Part shown: positions 18,537-28,717 of the stretch, piece by piece | Layout: every line of letters begins with the position of its first letter | How positions within the stretch are numbered: position 1 is the stretch's first letter | From: Azospirillaceae bacterium | GTDB lineage: Bacteria; Pseudomonadota; Alphaproteobacteria; Azospirillales; Azospirillaceae | Assembly (NCBI GenBank): GCA_031291675.1 | Contig: JARLIO010000045.1 | Span: 21,825 to 85,824, forward strand | Direction: 5' to 3' | DNA length: 64,000 nt | Notes under the pieces: generated by a model | What the model saw: only the letters and a program-made list of their open reading frames with translations | The model's database searches: none | What the model was told of the DNA's origin: nothing | Made by a program: the position numbers and the translations under genes

Positions 18537-18908
18537 ATGGGCATTTCTATCGAAGCACCGATGGTGAAAACGGCGTCGCGGCCCGGGTACCAGCAACCGA
18601 ACGACCTCGACCGCAAGCGTATCGAGCGGACTTTGAAGGCCCGCAAGCGCTATCGGTACGTTTCACCACGGGTCCTGCCCGTCCCTGGCGGTTACCGGAT
18701 CGAGAGTCCGTGTTGTTCACGGAACATCGCCGGCGACGGTGCGGTCGTCGATGTCGCCCTGCTGACCTATCAAGACGACTCAGGAAGCTGGACCCTGTAC
18801 CGAAAGGATCATGCCGCCGGCGCCTGGGAATATCACAATAGCTACGGCCGTCTCATCGATCTTCTGGAGCAACTGAACGTCGATCCGGATCGGAAGTTCT
18901 GGCAATGA
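18537..18908 (+). CDS. DUF3024-like protein, nif-associated (123 aa)
   Basis: A 123-residue basic protein. The core reads RIERTLKARKRYRYVSPRV, GGYRIESPCCSRN, then WTLYRKDHAAGAW and LLEQLNVDPDRKFW, which I associate with the DUF3024-type proteins of nif clusters. The adjacent CC pair in ESPCCSRN could bind a metal. No function is known. ATG 18537 follows the GGAGCGC stretch. It lies between the nifZ pair and the DUF6129-like gene. Confidence 0.7.
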   Translation: MGISIEAPMVKTASRPGYQQPNDLDRKRIERTLKARKRYRYVSPRVLPVPGGYRIESPCCSRNIAGDGAVVDVALLTYQDDSGSWTLYRKDHAAGAWEYHNSYGRLIDLLEQLNVDPDRKFWQ

Positions 18909-18958
18909 ATTTGCATGGCTCCGGTTCGTATTCCTCAACCGATCTCGACGTCAGGTAA

Positions 18959-19234
18959 ATGATCATGGCAATAAGCCCGGACGATTTGCATCAGCTCGAA
19001 GCATTGCTGGCCGCCCCGGATGTTGGCGTCACCGCACTTGCGCAATTGCGCCTGCGCCTGCCCCATCTGTCGTGGACGCGCTGCGACGCCTCGGATGTCG
19101 GCGAACCGCCGTTTCATGTCGTCGGTCGGTTCGACATTCATCTTGTCGACAGCACCGATCATTGCACGCGGATCACCGCCGATCCGACCCGCGCGACCGG
19201 CGTCGTCCTGGCCCAGCGGAGCCACCCGTCATGA
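18959..19234 (+). CDS. DUF6129-like protein, nif-associated (91 aa)
   Basis: A 91-residue protein with a helical N-terminus (LHQLEALLAAPDVGVTALAQ) and a C-terminal beta part (FDIHLVDSTDHCTRITADP). It resembles the DUF6129 proteins I know from nif clusters. An AGGTAA sequence lies just before ATG 18959, and ATG 18965 is an alternative. It overlaps the following DegT-like gene by 4 bp. Function unknown. Confidence 0.65.
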   Translation: MIMAISPDDLHQLEALLAAPDVGVTALAQLRLRLPHLSWTRCDASDVGEPPFHVVGRFDIHLVDSTDHCTRITADPTRATGVVLAQRSHPS

Positions 19235-20439
19235 TCGCGCCCCAGGGCACGTCCGTCGCCGATCCGGCGGAGGCATTTGCCACCGACGACGCCGATCAGA
19301 CCTTCATCCCGCTGTCGGACCCCGATATCACGGCGGCCGAACTCGCCGCGGTCGACGCTGTCCTGCGCTCGTCGCGGCTGTCGGCCGGGCCGGTCGTCGA
19401 GAAATTCGAGGCGGCGTTCGCCGCCTATCTGGGCCGCCGCTATGCCGTCGCGGTGCCCAGCGGCACAATGGGCCTGTTGATCACCCTGGCGGCTTACGGC
19501 ATCGGCCCCGGCGACGAGGTCATCGCGTCCCCCTATTCCTTCCGCGAGACGGCGCACGCCATCAGCCTGGCCGGTGCCCATCCGGTGTTCGCCGATGTCG
19601 ACTATTGGGATGGCACCCTGGTTCCGGCCAAGACCGAGGCCCGCATCACCGCCAGGACGCGCGCCATCGTCGCCGCCAACACCAACGGACACCCCGCGGC
19701 GTGGCTGGCATTGCGGGCGTTGGCGACCAAGCACCGCCTGATCCTGATCGAGGACTCCACCGAGGCGATCGGCTCGAAATATCAGGATGCCCTGGTCGGA
19801 ACCTTCGGCGACACCGCCGTGTTCGACTTCTCCCAGCCCTCGCCCCTGACCTGCGGCGAAGGCGGAATGGTCGTCACCGACGATATCGACGCCGTGGTGG
19901 CGTTGCGGCGTTATCGCAGCCACCGGCTGGCGGAGCGGTCGTCCGTCGTCATCAGTGCCACCCCCCCCTACCAGGCGGGCATGAGCGATCTGGCGGCGGC
20001 ACTCGGTCTGGCGCAACTGACACGCCTCGATGAAATCCTGGAAAGGCGCCGCACCATCGAGAATTTGTACTATAAACACGTGCAATCTTTCGAGGGGATC
20101 AAGGATCCCTATGTCGCGCCGGATGTCACAGAAGTCAACTTTCTGTTCTACCTGGTCCATCTCGGGACGCGTTTTTCCAAATCAAGCCGGGATGCGATCA
20201 TCGAGGATTTGCGGGTCGAACAGGTCGAGGCTGCTGCCTACTGTCATCCGCTTCACCTGCAGCGATATTATCTCGAACGGGGGTACCGGCGCGGCGATTT
20301 CTTCGTCACGGAAAAAATCGCGGATCGCGCCGTGGCACTGCCGTTTCATACGCACCTGCCCGAGGACCAGATCGCGTTCATCGTCTCGACGATGAAAGAC
20401 GCGTCGATCAATGTCGGCGCGGGGGCCGCGATCTATTGA
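19231..20439 (+). CDS. DegT/DnrJ/EryC1-family protein lacking the PLP lysine
   Basis: A 402-residue member of the sugar aminotransferase fold, encoded inside the nifB operon. The N-terminal VPSGTMGLL and the aspartate of IEDSTEAIG (D175) are conserved. The position of the Schiff-base lysine holds S204 in FDFSQPSPLTCGEGG, and the glutamine usual three residues after D175 is E178. Without the lysine it cannot be a normal aminotransferase. It may be a PLP- or PMP-binding enzyme of another kind (compare ColD, which has His there), or a non-catalytic binder. ATG 19231 overlaps the upstream stop. Confidence 0.85.
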   Translation: MIAPQGTSVADPAEAFATDDADQTFIPLSDPDITAAELAAVDAVLRSSRLSAGPVVEKFEAAFAAYLGRRYAVAVPSGTMGLLITLAAYGIGPGDEVIASPYSFRETAHAISLAGAHPVFADVDYWDGTLVPAKTEARITARTRAIVAANTNGHPAAWLALRALATKHRLILIEDSTEAIGSKYQDALVGTFGDTAVFDFSQPSPLTCGEGGMVVTDDIDAVVALRRYRSHRLAERSSVVISATPPYQAGMSDLAAALGLAQLTRLDEILERRRTIENLYYKHVQSFEGIKDPYVAPDVTEVNFLFYLVHLGTRFSKSSRDAIIEDLRVEQVEAAAYCHPLHLQRYYLERGYRRGDFFVTEKIADRAVALPFHTHLPEDQIAFIVSTMKDASINVGAGAAIY

Positions 20440-20521
20440 ATTCGATCACCACATCGCAAACCGGGTCGCACAGGGCGACACGAAACCGGACGACACAGAC
20501 CAGCGCAAGGAGTGAGCCACT

Positions 20522-20830
20522 ATGTCTCTGCTGACCATCATGCCATCGGGAAAATCCATCGAAGCCGGTGAGGGCACCTCGCTGCTCGCGGCCATTCTCG
20601 CCGCCGACGTGGCCTTGACCCACAAATGCGATGGCAAGGCGGCCTGCGGCACCTGCCACGTCTTCGTTCACGAGGGCCGGAAGGGTCTGTCAAAAATCGC
20701 CCGGGTGGAAAATGAGAAACTCGATTCCATCGTCGGTGTCGGATCCAAATCCCGTTTGGCTTGCCAGGCCCTGATCCTGGGCACCGAGAACGTCAAGGTC
20801 GAGCTCCTGGGTTTCGGTTCCGGTTTCTGA
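20522..20830 (+). CDS. [2Fe-2S] ferredoxin, nif-associated
   Basis: A 102-residue ferredoxin of the adrenodoxin/plant type. Ligands follow CDGKAACGTC (residues 36-45, C-x5-C-x2-C) with the fourth cysteine in SRLACQA near residue 80. Similar 2Fe-2S ferredoxins in nif operons are candidate electron donors or partners of Fe-S assembly. AAGGAGTG precedes ATG 20522. It lies 82 bp after the DegT-like gene. Confidence 0.9.
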   Translation: MSLLTIMPSGKSIEAGEGTSLLAAILAADVALTHKCDGKAACGTCHVFVHEGRKGLSKIARVENEKLDSIVGVGSKSRLACQALILGTENVKVELLGFGSGF

Positions 20831-20850
20831 CCTGGGGGAGGACAACGGCA

Positions 20851-21072
20851 ATGACAACCGATAGCATCCTGATCCATGTCCGTTTCGCTCCCAACGGTGC
20901 GGTCGTCGAGATCGGCGAACGCCCGCCGACGATCAGCCCGCAGGACTGGTTCAACCTGTTGAGCCGCCAAGCCGCGAACCATTACCAGACCTTCGCGGGC
21001 GGGCGCGGCACCTTTCGGGTACCGCACCAACAGCTCCTGGACCTGTCGCAGCCGCAACAGGGAGAAAGCTGA
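20851..21072 (+). CDS. hypothetical nif-operon protein (73 aa)
   Basis: A 73-residue protein starting MTTDSILIHVRF. A strong GGGGGAGG site lies 10 bp before the ATG. There is a beta-strand-rich N-terminus and a helix around PQDWFNLLSRQAANHYQ. No cysteines or membrane segments. It sits 20 bp after the 2Fe-2S ferredoxin. I do not recognise the family by name. Confidence 0.65.
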   Translation: MTTDSILIHVRFAPNGAVVEIGERPPTISPQDWFNLLSRQAANHYQTFAGGRGTFRVPHQQLLDLSQPQQGES

Positions 21073-21222
21073 CAATCCGCCGGGACACATCCTGGCTGAA
21101 CGCGACCGGGCCCGAAGGCCGGATCCAACGAAACCTTGACCGGACGGGGCGGCGCGGGTTCCGTGCCCGCCCCGTCCTCGCGGCTCCCCCTCAAACAGGG
21201 CCCCAATCAAAGAGGAAAAGAC

Positions 21223-21681
21223 ATGCCTGCAGGGACCGTCGAAGTCTTCGTCGTCTGCGCCGCCACGAGCATCGAGCCCGGCAGCGCCAAGGCCTTCAGC
21301 TTGTCGCGGGTCGATGCCGAGGGCCAGATCCGGCCTTTCGCGATCTTCATCGTGCGAACCCTGGCGGACGGATATTTCGGCTATGTCAACGCGTGCCCAC
21401 ACCAGGGCAGTTGGCTGAACTTCGGCGCCGGCACGTTCTTCGCCGCCGACCGGCGGCTTCTCGAATGCGGTCGCCATCAAGCAAAATTCGAGATCGAGAC
21501 CGGGCTGTGCGTCGCGGGTCCCTGCAAAGGCGAAAACCTTGAACCGGTCGCGATTGTCGTCATCGACGGCGAACTCTGCCTGTGCGGCGTCACGCTCGTC
21601 GAAGATCACGGCGGCCCCGATCCGTTCAGCGGCGTCGACGACGCCGACGAGACGATGGAAATCATGATTCATCCGGATTGA
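21223..21681 (+). CDS. Rieske-type [2Fe-2S] protein, second copy (152 aa)
   Basis: A free-standing Rieske protein with ligands C58-P-H60 and C82-x2-H85. It shares the layout and the GPCKG and VTLVED segments with the protein at 1475-1882, plus an acidic C-terminal tail (DPFSGVDDADETMEIM). AGAGGAAAAG precedes ATG 21223. Position after ferredoxin genes in the nifB operon suggests electron transfer to a nif-related oxidoreductase, which I cannot name. Confidence 0.87.
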   Translation: MPAGTVEVFVVCAATSIEPGSAKAFSLSRVDAEGQIRPFAIFIVRTLADGYFGYVNACPHQGSWLNFGAGTFFAADRRLLECGRHQAKFEIETGLCVAGPCKGENLEPVAIVVIDGELCLCGVTLVEDHGGPDPFSGVDDADETMEIMIHPD

Positions 21682-21722
21682 AGGATGATCCTGTAATTTG
21701 ACCGCAACGAAGGGAGTTGACG

Positions 21723-22118
21723 ATGGCGGATGGTGACGTGACGATCTCCTTGTTCGACCGGCTTGGCGGGGTGGTCACCATCGACCGTCTGGTCGAGGAC
21801 TTTTATCGCCGGATGGATACGCTGCCAGCGGCCGCAACGATCCGGGCGATGCACCCGCGCGACCTCGGTCCGACCCGACAGACGCTGAAGCAATACCTCA
21901 CGGAGTGGAGCGGCGGACCCAAGCTTTATTCGGTCGAGAAAGGACACCCGCGTTTGCGCCAACGGCATATGGGGTTCGCGATCGGCAACGCCGAGCGCGA
22001 TGCCTGGCTGCTGTGCATGCGCGGCGCGCTCGACGAAACCATCGCCGATGACGACACCCGGGCGGAGATCGATGCGGCCCTGACCAAACTCGCGGATTGG
22101 ATGCGCAACCGGGCCTGA
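21723..22118 (+). CDS. truncated hemoglobin, group 2 type
   Basis: A 131-residue trHb. Family landmarks are the N-terminal SLFDRLGG, VEDFYRRMDT, LKQYLTEWSGGP-x-LY at the B/CD/E region, HPRLRQRHMGFAIG with the proximal histidine (in RQRH), and AWLLCMRGALDE in the H helix. The W in the LLCM-preceding segment supports group 2. It could bind O2 or NO near nitrogenase. AAGGGAG lies 6-7 bp before ATG 21723. It is the last gene of this plus-strand run. Confidence 0.9.
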   Translation: MADGDVTISLFDRLGGVVTIDRLVEDFYRRMDTLPAAATIRAMHPRDLGPTRQTLKQYLTEWSGGPKLYSVEKGHPRLRQRHMGFAIGNAERDAWLLCMRGALDETIADDDTRAEIDAALTKLADWMRNRA

Positions 22119-22129
22119 CAGCGTCCCGG

Positions 22130-22369
22130 TCACAGCGGGACGCCGAAGAAATCCTCGTCGGCGCCGCCCCAGGCTTTGTGCAAGGCCAGGGCATCGGACC
22201 ATTTCGCGGCCTCCCCCGGGTCGGCGCCGCGATGGCTGATCCGCCCCTCGGGATTGCCGACGACCAGATAGCCTCGCGCGTTGCGGATGAAACGCTGAAG
22301 ATCCTTGTTGTCCGTCGGACGGACGACGCAGCGCGGTACCGCGTCGATGAGAATGGTCATCGGCAACAC
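22130..22369 (-). CDS. hypothetical protein after the dienelactone hydrolase gene (79 aa)
   Basis: A 79-residue protein. GTG 22369 has a perfect AGGAGG eight bases upstream and is preferred; ATG 22360 is too far from it. The sequence has a strand-rich start (MTILIDAVPRCVV), a PTDNKDLQRFIRNARGYL segment and a Trp-containing C-terminus ending EDFFGVPL. It lies downstream of the dienelactone-hydrolase gene and convergent with the hemoglobin gene. Function unknown. Confidence 0.6.
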   Translation of the reverse strand: MLPMTILIDAVPRCVVRPTDNKDLQRFIRNARGYLVVGNPEGRISHRGADPGEAAKWSDALALHKAWGGADEDFFGVPL

Positions 22370-22400
22370 GGTTGCGTCCTCCTGTTCCGCCGGCGCCGCT

Positions 22401-23165
22401 TCAGTCCATCGGCGGCCCGAGATCGTCACCGCCCTTCTTTTTCTTCTTCTTCTCCGGCTTTTGCTGCAGGTAGATCCCGGCGTTTTTCAACACGATCGGT
22501 GGCTGGCCCGCGACGAATTGCGAGATCCAGGTCAGCGTCCGTTCCTCGGCGCTGCGGGCGGAATCCGCGTCATAACTGTCGCGGTCGTCGCCGTTGAAAC
22601 CGTGGCCGGCGGGATAGGAGAAGACGCTGACATCGGGCCGGTGGGCGCGAAACTGGGTCACGTCCTCGAACGGGATCAGCAGATCACTTTCGCCAAAATG
22701 CAGCAGCGTCGGAACCCTGCGCTTTTCCCGATAGTCATCCACGATCCCGCCGCCGTAATAGCCGACGGCGCAGGCCAGGCCGGTGACCCGGTTGGAGGCG
22801 GTGTAGGCCAGATACCCACCCCAGCAATAGCCGATGATCGCGACCTTCCCCGCCTCGCTGACAGCATCGACCGCCGCCTGGATGTCAGCCAGGGATTCGG
22901 CCACACCGACCTGCCGGGCGAGCTCGAGACCCTCGGTCAGGCCGACATCGTCATAGCCGAGCACAACATCGGTCTTGACCCGATCGAACACCGCCGGCGC
23001 GATTGCGACATAGCCCTGTCGGGCGAAATCATCGACGATCTTGCGGATATGCGGGTTGACCCCGAACATCTCCGGAACGACCACGATGGCCCCTTTGGCG
23101 GCGTCCGGCGGATCGGCCCGGTAGGCCGAGAAGGCGTGGCCGTCCTTCGCCGTCAGTGCAATCAT
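22401..23165 (-). CDS. dienelactone hydrolase family protein
   Basis: An alpha/beta hydrolase of 254 residues with the dienelactone hydrolase nucleophile motif GYCWGG, a catalytic aspartate in GESDLLIPF and a histidine in PAGHGFN. ATG 23165 is preferred over 23177 because a GGAGGG site lies just upstream and family members start at this point. The C-terminal extension ends in a run of six lysines (KKKKKK) and GGDDLGPPMD, which is unusual. It has its own minus-strand sigma-54 promoter and NifA site, so its substrate is probably linked to nitrogen-fixing growth. The true substrate is unknown. Confidence 0.87.
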   Translation of the reverse strand: MIALTAKDGHAFSAYRADPPDAAKGAIVVVPEMFGVNPHIRKIVDDFARQGYVAIAPAVFDRVKTDVVLGYDDVGLTEGLELARQVGVAESLADIQAAVDAVSEAGKVAIIGYCWGGYLAYTASNRVTGLACAVGYYGGGIVDDYREKRRVPTLLHFGESDLLIPFEDVTQFRAHRPDVSVFSYPAGHGFNGDDRDSYDADSARSAEERTLTWISQFVAGQPPIVLKNAGIYLQQKPEKKKKKKGGDDLGPPMD

Positions 23166-23256
23166 GACACCCTCCATGACATCCCCGATTCCTGGTTCAT
23201 TCGAAACGATGGAAGGGCCGTCGAACGCGGTCCGCCATTACGAATAATTCCAGTAT

Positions 23257-23271
23257 GCAGATCGGGTGCCA
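23257..23271 (-). promoter_or_regulatory. sigma-54 promoter of the dienelactone hydrolase operon
   Basis: On the minus strand it reads TGGCAC-CCGAT-CTGC, with one mismatch. The start codon lies about 90 bp downstream, and the NifA site at 23378 is 107 bp upstream. Confidence 0.7.
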
Positions 23272-23377
23272 GACCAGAGATCCCGTCGTGATGCCCGCAA
23301 ATCCGCCATCCGGCCGAAGCGGGCCCGCGGCCGACGATCCGCGGAGCCTCCAAAACAGCGGGTTCGCGAGCCGGGCT

Positions 23378-23393
23378 TGTCGGCATTGCGACA
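23378..23393. promoter_or_regulatory. NifA upstream activator sequence (dienelactone hydrolase side)
   Basis: Exact TGT-N10-ACA with a partly symmetric spacer. It lies between the divergent sigma-54 promoters at 23257 and 23662, nearer the former. Confidence 0.65.
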
Positions 23394-23544
23394 CAGACCG
23401 CCCGGGTTGCGATCGGCGACGGCGTTGCCATCGTGCGCCCCATGGTCGCGAACCGGCGCGGTCCCGCGCCATTTCCACGGCTCCGACGCCGCGGCTGCGA
23501 GAACGACCCGCAGCCTCCAGACCGTGGCCGGTCATGAATCCGAC

Positions 23545-23560
23545 TGTCGGGTTTGCAACA
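23545..23560. promoter_or_regulatory. NifA upstream activator sequence (suf side)
   Basis: Exact TGT-N10-ACA, 102 bp upstream of the sigma-54 promoter at 23662. Confidence 0.7.
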
Positions 23561-23661
23561 TCGGCCAGGGACAAAAAGCCGGCGTCACAATCCAGCGTCA
23601 AAACCCGATTATCCCGTTGGTTGAAGGACATAAGGGATGTTTGTCCGACATCCCAGGCCGC

Positions 23662-23676
23662 TGGCACGCCGGTTGC
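23662..23676 (+). promoter_or_regulatory. sigma-54 promoter of the suf operon
   Basis: TGGCAC-GCCGG-TTGC is a perfect match, about 40 bp before the sufB start. Confidence 0.88.
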
Positions 23677-23715
23677 TTTCTCCCTGTTTCGAAATGACAC
23701 GGTCTTTTCTTGAGA

Positions 23716-25251
<1,536 letters not shown>

Positions 25252-25315
25252 AAATACCCCGCTGCAAGGTGCCAAACCGCGCCCACCGTCCCTCCCGCGA
25301 TCGGCAAAGGTCCCC

Positions 25316-26077
25316 ATGAGCAACCTCCTCGAAATCCATGACTTGCGTGCCCGGACCCTCGGTGGTCGTGACATCCTCAAGGGAATCAATCTGACCATCG
25401 CGCCGGGTGAGGTCCATGCCATCATGGGCCCCAACGGTGCCGGCAAGAGCACCCTTTCCAGCGTGCTCGCCGGCAAGCCCGGCTATGAAGTCACGGGCGG
25501 CAGCGTGCTGTATCAGGGCCGCGACCTGCTGGCGCTTCCCGCCGATGCCCGGGCGCGCGAGGGGATCTTCCTCGCGTTTCAGTACCCGGTCGAAATCCCG
25601 GGTGTCAACAACACCTACTTTCTGCGGGCTGCGCTGAATGCCGGGCGCCGTCACCGCGGCGAACCGGAACTTGACGCCGCGCAATTCCTTAAGGCGGTCA
25701 AGGAAAAGCTCAAGCTGCTCGACATCAGCAGCGACCTGCTGCAGCGCCCGGTCAATGTCGGCTTCTCGGGCGGCGAGAAGAAACGCAACGAGATTTTCCA
25801 GATGGCGATGCTGGAGCCGCGGCTGGCCGTGCTCGACGAAACCGACAGCGGGCTCGATATCGACGCGCTGCGCGTCGTGTCGAACGGCGTCAATCGGCTG
25901 CGCGACCCGCAGCGCGCGATCGTCATGATCACACACTACCAGCGCCTGCTTGACTACATCGTCCCGGACCATGTTCACGTCCTGAGCGACGGCCGGATCG
26001 TCGCCTCCGGCGACAAGACCCTGGCCGCGACGCTGGAGCAGACCGGTTACGCCCATCTCGACAGCGCCGCGGCATAG
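25316..26077 (+). CDS. sufC: Fe-S cluster assembly ATPase SufC
   Basis: A soluble ABC-type ATPase of 253 residues. Walker A is GPNGAGKS, the signature region is NVGFSGGEKKRNEIFQM, Walker B is LAVLDETDSGLD, and the H-loop is MITHYQR. It binds SufB and SufD and powers scaffold opening. It lies 64 bp after sufB and 14 bp before sufD. Confidence 0.97.
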   Translation: MSNLLEIHDLRARTLGGRDILKGINLTIAPGEVHAIMGPNGAGKSTLSSVLAGKPGYEVTGGSVLYQGRDLLALPADARAREGIFLAFQYPVEIPGVNNTYFLRAALNAGRRHRGEPELDAAQFLKAVKEKLKLLDISSDLLQRPVNVGFSGGEKKRNEIFQMAMLEPRLAVLDETDSGLDIDALRVVSNGVNRLRDPQRAIVMITHYQRLLDYIVPDHVHVLSDGRIVASGDKTLAATLEQTGYAHLDSAAA

Positions 26078-26091
26078 GGGGGCGGGATATC

Positions 26092-27432
26092 ATGACGATC
26101 AGCGAGCAGGTCGCACCCTTTGTCCGCGCATTTCGCACGGCCCCGGGCATCTCCGACGAACCGGAATGGCTGTGCGCCCACCGCGACGCCTCGATCCGCC
26201 ACTTCGCGGCGACCGGTTTTCCGACACGCAGCGCGGAATCCTGGCGCTTCACCGACCTGCGACCGCTGACGGCGTCGCCGATTCTGCCGGCACCGGATGC
26301 GGTTCCCAATGCCTCGGAACGGGCACTTGCCGACCCGCCGCCTTCCGACCCGCCGCCTTCCGAATTGTCCGTTCCGACCCATCGGATCATCCTGGTCAAC
26401 GGCCGCTTCATCCCCAGGCTTTCCCGGATCGGGGCCCTGCCCCCCGGCGTCTGGCTTGGTTCCACGGCCGACACCGTCAAGGCGCGCCCCGGCCTGATTG
26501 CGGCAGCCTTCGACGCCAGCGAGATTGTCGGCTCGCAGCCCTTCGCCGCGCTCAACGCGGCGTTCTTCGCCGATGGCTTTGTCCTGGCCCTGGAACCCGG
26601 TGCGGTGCTTGAGACGCCGATCGAGGTGATCCATCTCGGCCGGACCGACACCCCGGTGGCGTTCCATCTGCGCAATGCGATCATCGCCGGATCCGGCAGC
26701 CGGGCCACGGTGATCGAAAGCACCGAGGGTTCCGGCCCGGGCTGGACCAACGCGGTCACCGCCATCACCGTCGACGCTGACGCATCACTGCGCCATATCA
26801 GGATCCAGAACGACGGGAGCGAAGCGATCCATACGGCGCTGACGCGGGCAACCCTGGCCCGTGGCGCGCGCTATGAAAACTTCGCCCTGACCCTGGGCGC
26901 GCGCCTGTCGCGCCAGGACATTCAGGTCGCGCTCAGCGGCGAGGGCGCATCCGTGGCTCTGAATGGCGCCTATCTGCTGAGGGGGGAGCAGGAGGCAACC
27001 TTCGCCCCCCATGTCGATCATCAGGCACCCGGATGCCGGACCGACGAAGTGCTCAAAGGCGTGATGCAGGATCATGCCCACGGCGTGTTTCTCGGAACCA
27101 TTGCCGTGCGTCCCGGCGCCGATCAGACCGACGCGCGACAGTTGAACCGCAATCTGCTGCTGAGTCCCTGGGCACATGTCGACACCAAGCCCGAATTGGA
27201 GATCCTGGCGGACGATGTCAAATGCAGCCATGGTGCCACGGTCGGCAGCCTTGATGAAGCGGCGTTATTCTATCTCCAGGCGCGCGGCCTTGATGAGACC
27301 ACGGCGCGGCACATGCTGATCGAAGCTTTCGCCGCCGACGTCATCGACACCGCCGCGTTGGGCGATATCCTCAGCGCCCCGTTGCGCCGGCATCTGCGGG
27401 ACTGGCTCGGCCAGGTTGGCGGTGCCGCATGA
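26092..27432 (+). CDS. sufD: Fe-S cluster assembly protein SufD
   Basis: SufB paralogue of 446 residues and partner in SufBC2D. Recognised by the N-terminal TRSAESWRFTDLRPL, the central beta-helix, and the C-terminal KCSHGATVGSLDEAALFYLQARG pattern with the essential histidine in SHGA. A short Pro/Ser repeat (two PPSDPPPSE-like units around residues 80-90) lies in the linker. It overlaps sufS by 4 bp. Confidence 0.95.
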   Translation: MTISEQVAPFVRAFRTAPGISDEPEWLCAHRDASIRHFAATGFPTRSAESWRFTDLRPLTASPILPAPDAVPNASERALADPPPSDPPPSELSVPTHRIILVNGRFIPRLSRIGALPPGVWLGSTADTVKARPGLIAAAFDASEIVGSQPFAALNAAFFADGFVLALEPGAVLETPIEVIHLGRTDTPVAFHLRNAIIAGSGSRATVIESTEGSGPGWTNAVTAITVDADASLRHIRIQNDGSEAIHTALTRATLARGARYENFALTLGARLSRQDIQVALSGEGASVALNGAYLLRGEQEATFAPHVDHQAPGCRTDEVLKGVMQDHAHGVFLGTIAVRPGADQTDARQLNRNLLLSPWAHVDTKPELEILADDVKCSHGATVGSLDEAALFYLQARGLDETTARHMLIEAFAADVIDTAALGDILSAPLRRHLRDWLGQVGGAA

Positions 27433-28691
27433 CGATGCTGGCACCGCTCCGGCCCGTGGCCGGCAACAGCTTCGATGTCGCGTGGATCCGGCGCGAATTT
27501 CCGGTGTTTGAGCGAAATCCCGGCTTGGTTTTCCTCGACACCGCGGCGAGCGCCCAGAAACCGCGCAGCGTCATCGACGGTATCGCCGAATTCTATCGCT
27601 CGGATTACGCCAACGTGCATCGCGGCGTCTATGGCCTGAGTGCGCGATCGACGGCACGCTTCGAAGGCGCCCGCGAAACGGTGCGCCGCTTCCTCAACGC
27701 CGCCGATGTCAGCGAGATCGTGTTCGTCCGCGGCGCAACCGAGGGCCTTAATCTGGTCGCCCAGTCCTGGGGCGCCACGTTCCTGAAGCCGGGCGACCAG
27801 GTGCTGCTCTCGGCGTTGGAGCACCATTCCAATATCGTGCCCTGGCAGCAATTGCGCGATCGCCTCGGCCTGGAACTGGTGATCGTGCCGCTCGACAGCA
27901 GCGGCGGGCTCGACGTTGCGGCGTTTGAACGGCTGCTCACCCCGCGGACCCGCCTGGTCGCAATCACCCATATCGCCAATGTCACCGGGCATGTGGTTCC
28001 CGCGGCCGCGCTGGTGCGGCTGGCGCACGCACGGGGCGCCAAGATCCTGCTCGACGGTTGTCAGGCGGTGCCGCGCCTTCCCGTCGACGTCCAGGCTCTC
28101 GATTGTGACTTCTACGTCCTGTCCGGCCACAAATGCTATGGGCCCACAGGCATCGGCGTCCTTTACGCAAAACGTGCGATCCTGGATGCCATGCCACCCT
28201 GGCAAAGCGGCGGCGACATGATCACCACCGTCACCTTCGAGCGGACAACCTACCAGGAGCCGCCACAACGGTTCGAGGCGGGCACGCCCGACATTTCCGG
28301 TGCCATTGGTTTGGCCCTGGCGCTCGACTTCATGGACCAGGTGGGCCGGACGACGATCCGCGATCACGAGCAGGCATTGACCCGTTATGCCCGCGACCGC
28401 CTTGCCACGATGCCCGGCGTCAGTGTGGTCGGTGCCGGTTCGGAATGCCTGGGCGTGGTGTCGTTCACCGTCGACGGCGTGCACCCCCATGATCTCGCCA
28501 CGATCTTCGACCAGAGCAATGTGGCGATCCGGGCCGGCCATCATTGTGCGCAACCTCTCATGGATACATTGGGATTGGCAGCGACGGCACGCGCTTCATT
28601 CGGCATCTATAGCGATGAAAGCGATGTCGACGCCCTGGTAACCGCGATCCGGGCGGCCCAGCGTCTGTTCGATCGGCCGGTTCAGGGCTAA
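27429..28691 (+). CDS. sufS: cysteine desulfurase SufS
   Basis: Class II cysteine desulfurase of 420 residues supplying sulfur to the SUF scaffold. It begins with the family pattern FLDTAASAQKP. The PLP lysine is in LSGHKCYGPTG and the catalytic cysteine in RAGHHCAQPLM. It differs from NifS at 3713 by the short loop around the active Cys. Start overlaps sufD (ATGA). Confidence 0.96.
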   Translation: MTMLAPLRPVAGNSFDVAWIRREFPVFERNPGLVFLDTAASAQKPRSVIDGIAEFYRSDYANVHRGVYGLSARSTARFEGARETVRRFLNAADVSEIVFVRGATEGLNLVAQSWGATFLKPGDQVLLSALEHHSNIVPWQQLRDRLGLELVIVPLDSSGGLDVAAFERLLTPRTRLVAITHIANVTGHVVPAAALVRLAHARGAKILLDGCQAVPRLPVDVQALDCDFYVLSGHKCYGPTGIGVLYAKRAILDAMPPWQSGGDMITTVTFERTTYQEPPQRFEAGTPDISGAIGLALALDFMDQVGRTTIRDHEQALTRYARDRLATMPGVSVVGAGSECLGVVSFTVDGVHPHDLATIFDQSNVAIRAGHHCAQPLMDTLGLAATARASFGIYSDESDVDALVTAIRAAQRLFDRPVQG

Positions 28692-28717
28692 GGGTTTTTG
28701 CCTCAGGAGCGTTTGCG

